In this document: piece after piece, positions 6,375-6,848 of the stretch
Layout: each line of letters begins with the position of its first letter
How positions within the stretch are numbered: the first letter of the stretch is position 1
Assembly (NCBI GenBank): GCA_947441875.1
Contig: CANEUR010000054.1
Span: 1 to 6,848, forward strand
Length of the DNA: 6,848 nt
Origin: Rickettsiales bacterium
GTDB lineage: Bacteria > Pseudomonadota > Alphaproteobacteria > Rickettsiales > UBA1997
Direction of reading: 5' to 3'
Notes under the pieces: model-generated
Seen by the model: only the letters and a program-made list of their open reading frames with translations
Databases searched by the model: none
What the model was told of the DNA's origin: nothing
Made by a program: the position numbers and the translations under genes

Positions 6375-6848
6375 TTAAAACTCATTCACTTCATCTTGCC
6401 AATAAATTTTTACATTTTGAGGATCGATATTAACTTTTGTACATAAATTACTCATCTCGATTAGAATCTTATGAGCTCCTTTAAGTTTTTTTTGTTTTGT
6501 CAGGTTCTTATATTTTTTTGTTAGAAATTGATCAAAATCACTATAAAGTTTTTTCCAAGTATATTTTTTACCATCAGTTGCAGATAATACTGTTTTTTCG
6601 TTATTAATAATAATTGTCATTTCTTTAGGCCTTTTACCAGAAATCTCGCCACGATCATTTTTTAAATTAATATCGGTGCCATCAAGTGTTAAATCTGGCT
6701 CCTCCTCTTCTTCTTTATTAGAATCATTATTGTTCAGTTTATAATTTTCGCCACAATAATGTGGAAAGCCTTCTAAAACCTTCTTGATTAATTTTTCGGC
6801 TCTTTTACTAATAAAATCAACAATATTTTCATTTGCATCATTATATAA
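6375..6848 (-). CDS. unidentified protein, C-terminal 157 residues; 5' end beyond window edge
   Basis: I do not recognise this protein. Read on the minus strand, the frame has no stop from 6848 down to the TAA at 6377-6375, although stop codons should be frequent in such AT-rich DNA. The visible part is therefore the C-terminal end of a longer gene. The Met encoded at 6620-6618 lies in the middle and need not be the start. Visible parts are a segment with NIVDFISKRAEKLIKKVLEG, probably helical (residues 8-27), then HYCGENY, an acidic and Asn-rich linker (NNNDSNKEEEEPD, 38-50), and a charged Lys-rich C-terminal region. That last region contains TIIINNEKTVLSATDGKKYTW, two probable helices and the ending IYWQDEVNEF. 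No signal peptide or membrane segment is visible in this part, which looks soluble. It is convergent with proA. Function is unknown. Confidence 0.62.
   Translation of the reverse strand, partial: LYNDANENIVDFISKRAEKLIKKVLEGFPHYCGENYKLNNNDSNKEEEEEPDLTLDGTDINLKNDRGEISGKRPKEMTIIINNEKTVLSATDGKKYTWKKLYSDFDQFLTKKYKNLTKQKKLKGAHKILIEMSNLCTKVNIDPQNVKIYWQDEVNEF

Overview
The window reads as an AT-rich alphaproteobacterial chromosome segment. Two protein-level signatures support this. ProA carries the alphaproteobacterial form of its motifs (RRTGICGATESLL around the catalytic Cys, and FADGGEFGLGAEVG followed by KLHARGPVG). There is also an IalB-family secreted protein, a family found mainly in Alphaproteobacteria. 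Lys/Asn/Ile-rich proteins, very short spacers, overlapping genes and no visible Shine-Dalgarno motifs suggest a compact, AT-drifted genome, as in Rickettsiales/Holosporales-like or other streamlined lineages. TGA is used as a stop and TGG as Trp, so the code looks standard. The exact lineage cannot be fixed from the sequence.

Layout. Bases 1-510 (+) hold the C-terminal part of RsmE, the 16S rRNA m3U1498 methyltransferase, cut by the left edge. Bases 570-1595 (+) encode a long-chain polyprenyl diphosphate synthase (IspB type). Bases 1602-2102 (+) encode a secreted IalB-family protein, followed 4 bases later by an unidentified 96-residue protein with three membrane segments (2107-2397). A 74-base spacer with a weak hairpin and a possible promoter separates these from a second run: a signal-peptide-bearing parvulin/PpiC foldase (2472-3299), dihydroxy-acid dehydratase IlvD (3303-5048) and gamma-glutamyl phosphate reductase ProA (5035-6309), which overlaps ilvD by 14 bases. 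At the right edge a convergent minus-strand gene of unknown function enters the window. Its reading frame stays open from 6375 to the last base, so only its C-terminal 157 residues are visible.

How the genes relate. The plus-strand genes look like one or two co-transcribed runs with mixed functions: ribosome modification, quinone side-chain synthesis, envelope proteins and folding, then branched-chain amino acid and proline synthesis. They do not form one pathway. The cell appears to keep at least parts of valine/isoleucine/leucine and proline synthesis, unlike classic obligate intracellular Rickettsia. I found no RNA genes, insertion sequences, CRISPR arrays or phage genes. I see no convincing new multi-gene system; the least explained items are the right-edge gene and the small membrane protein next to the IalB-like gene.
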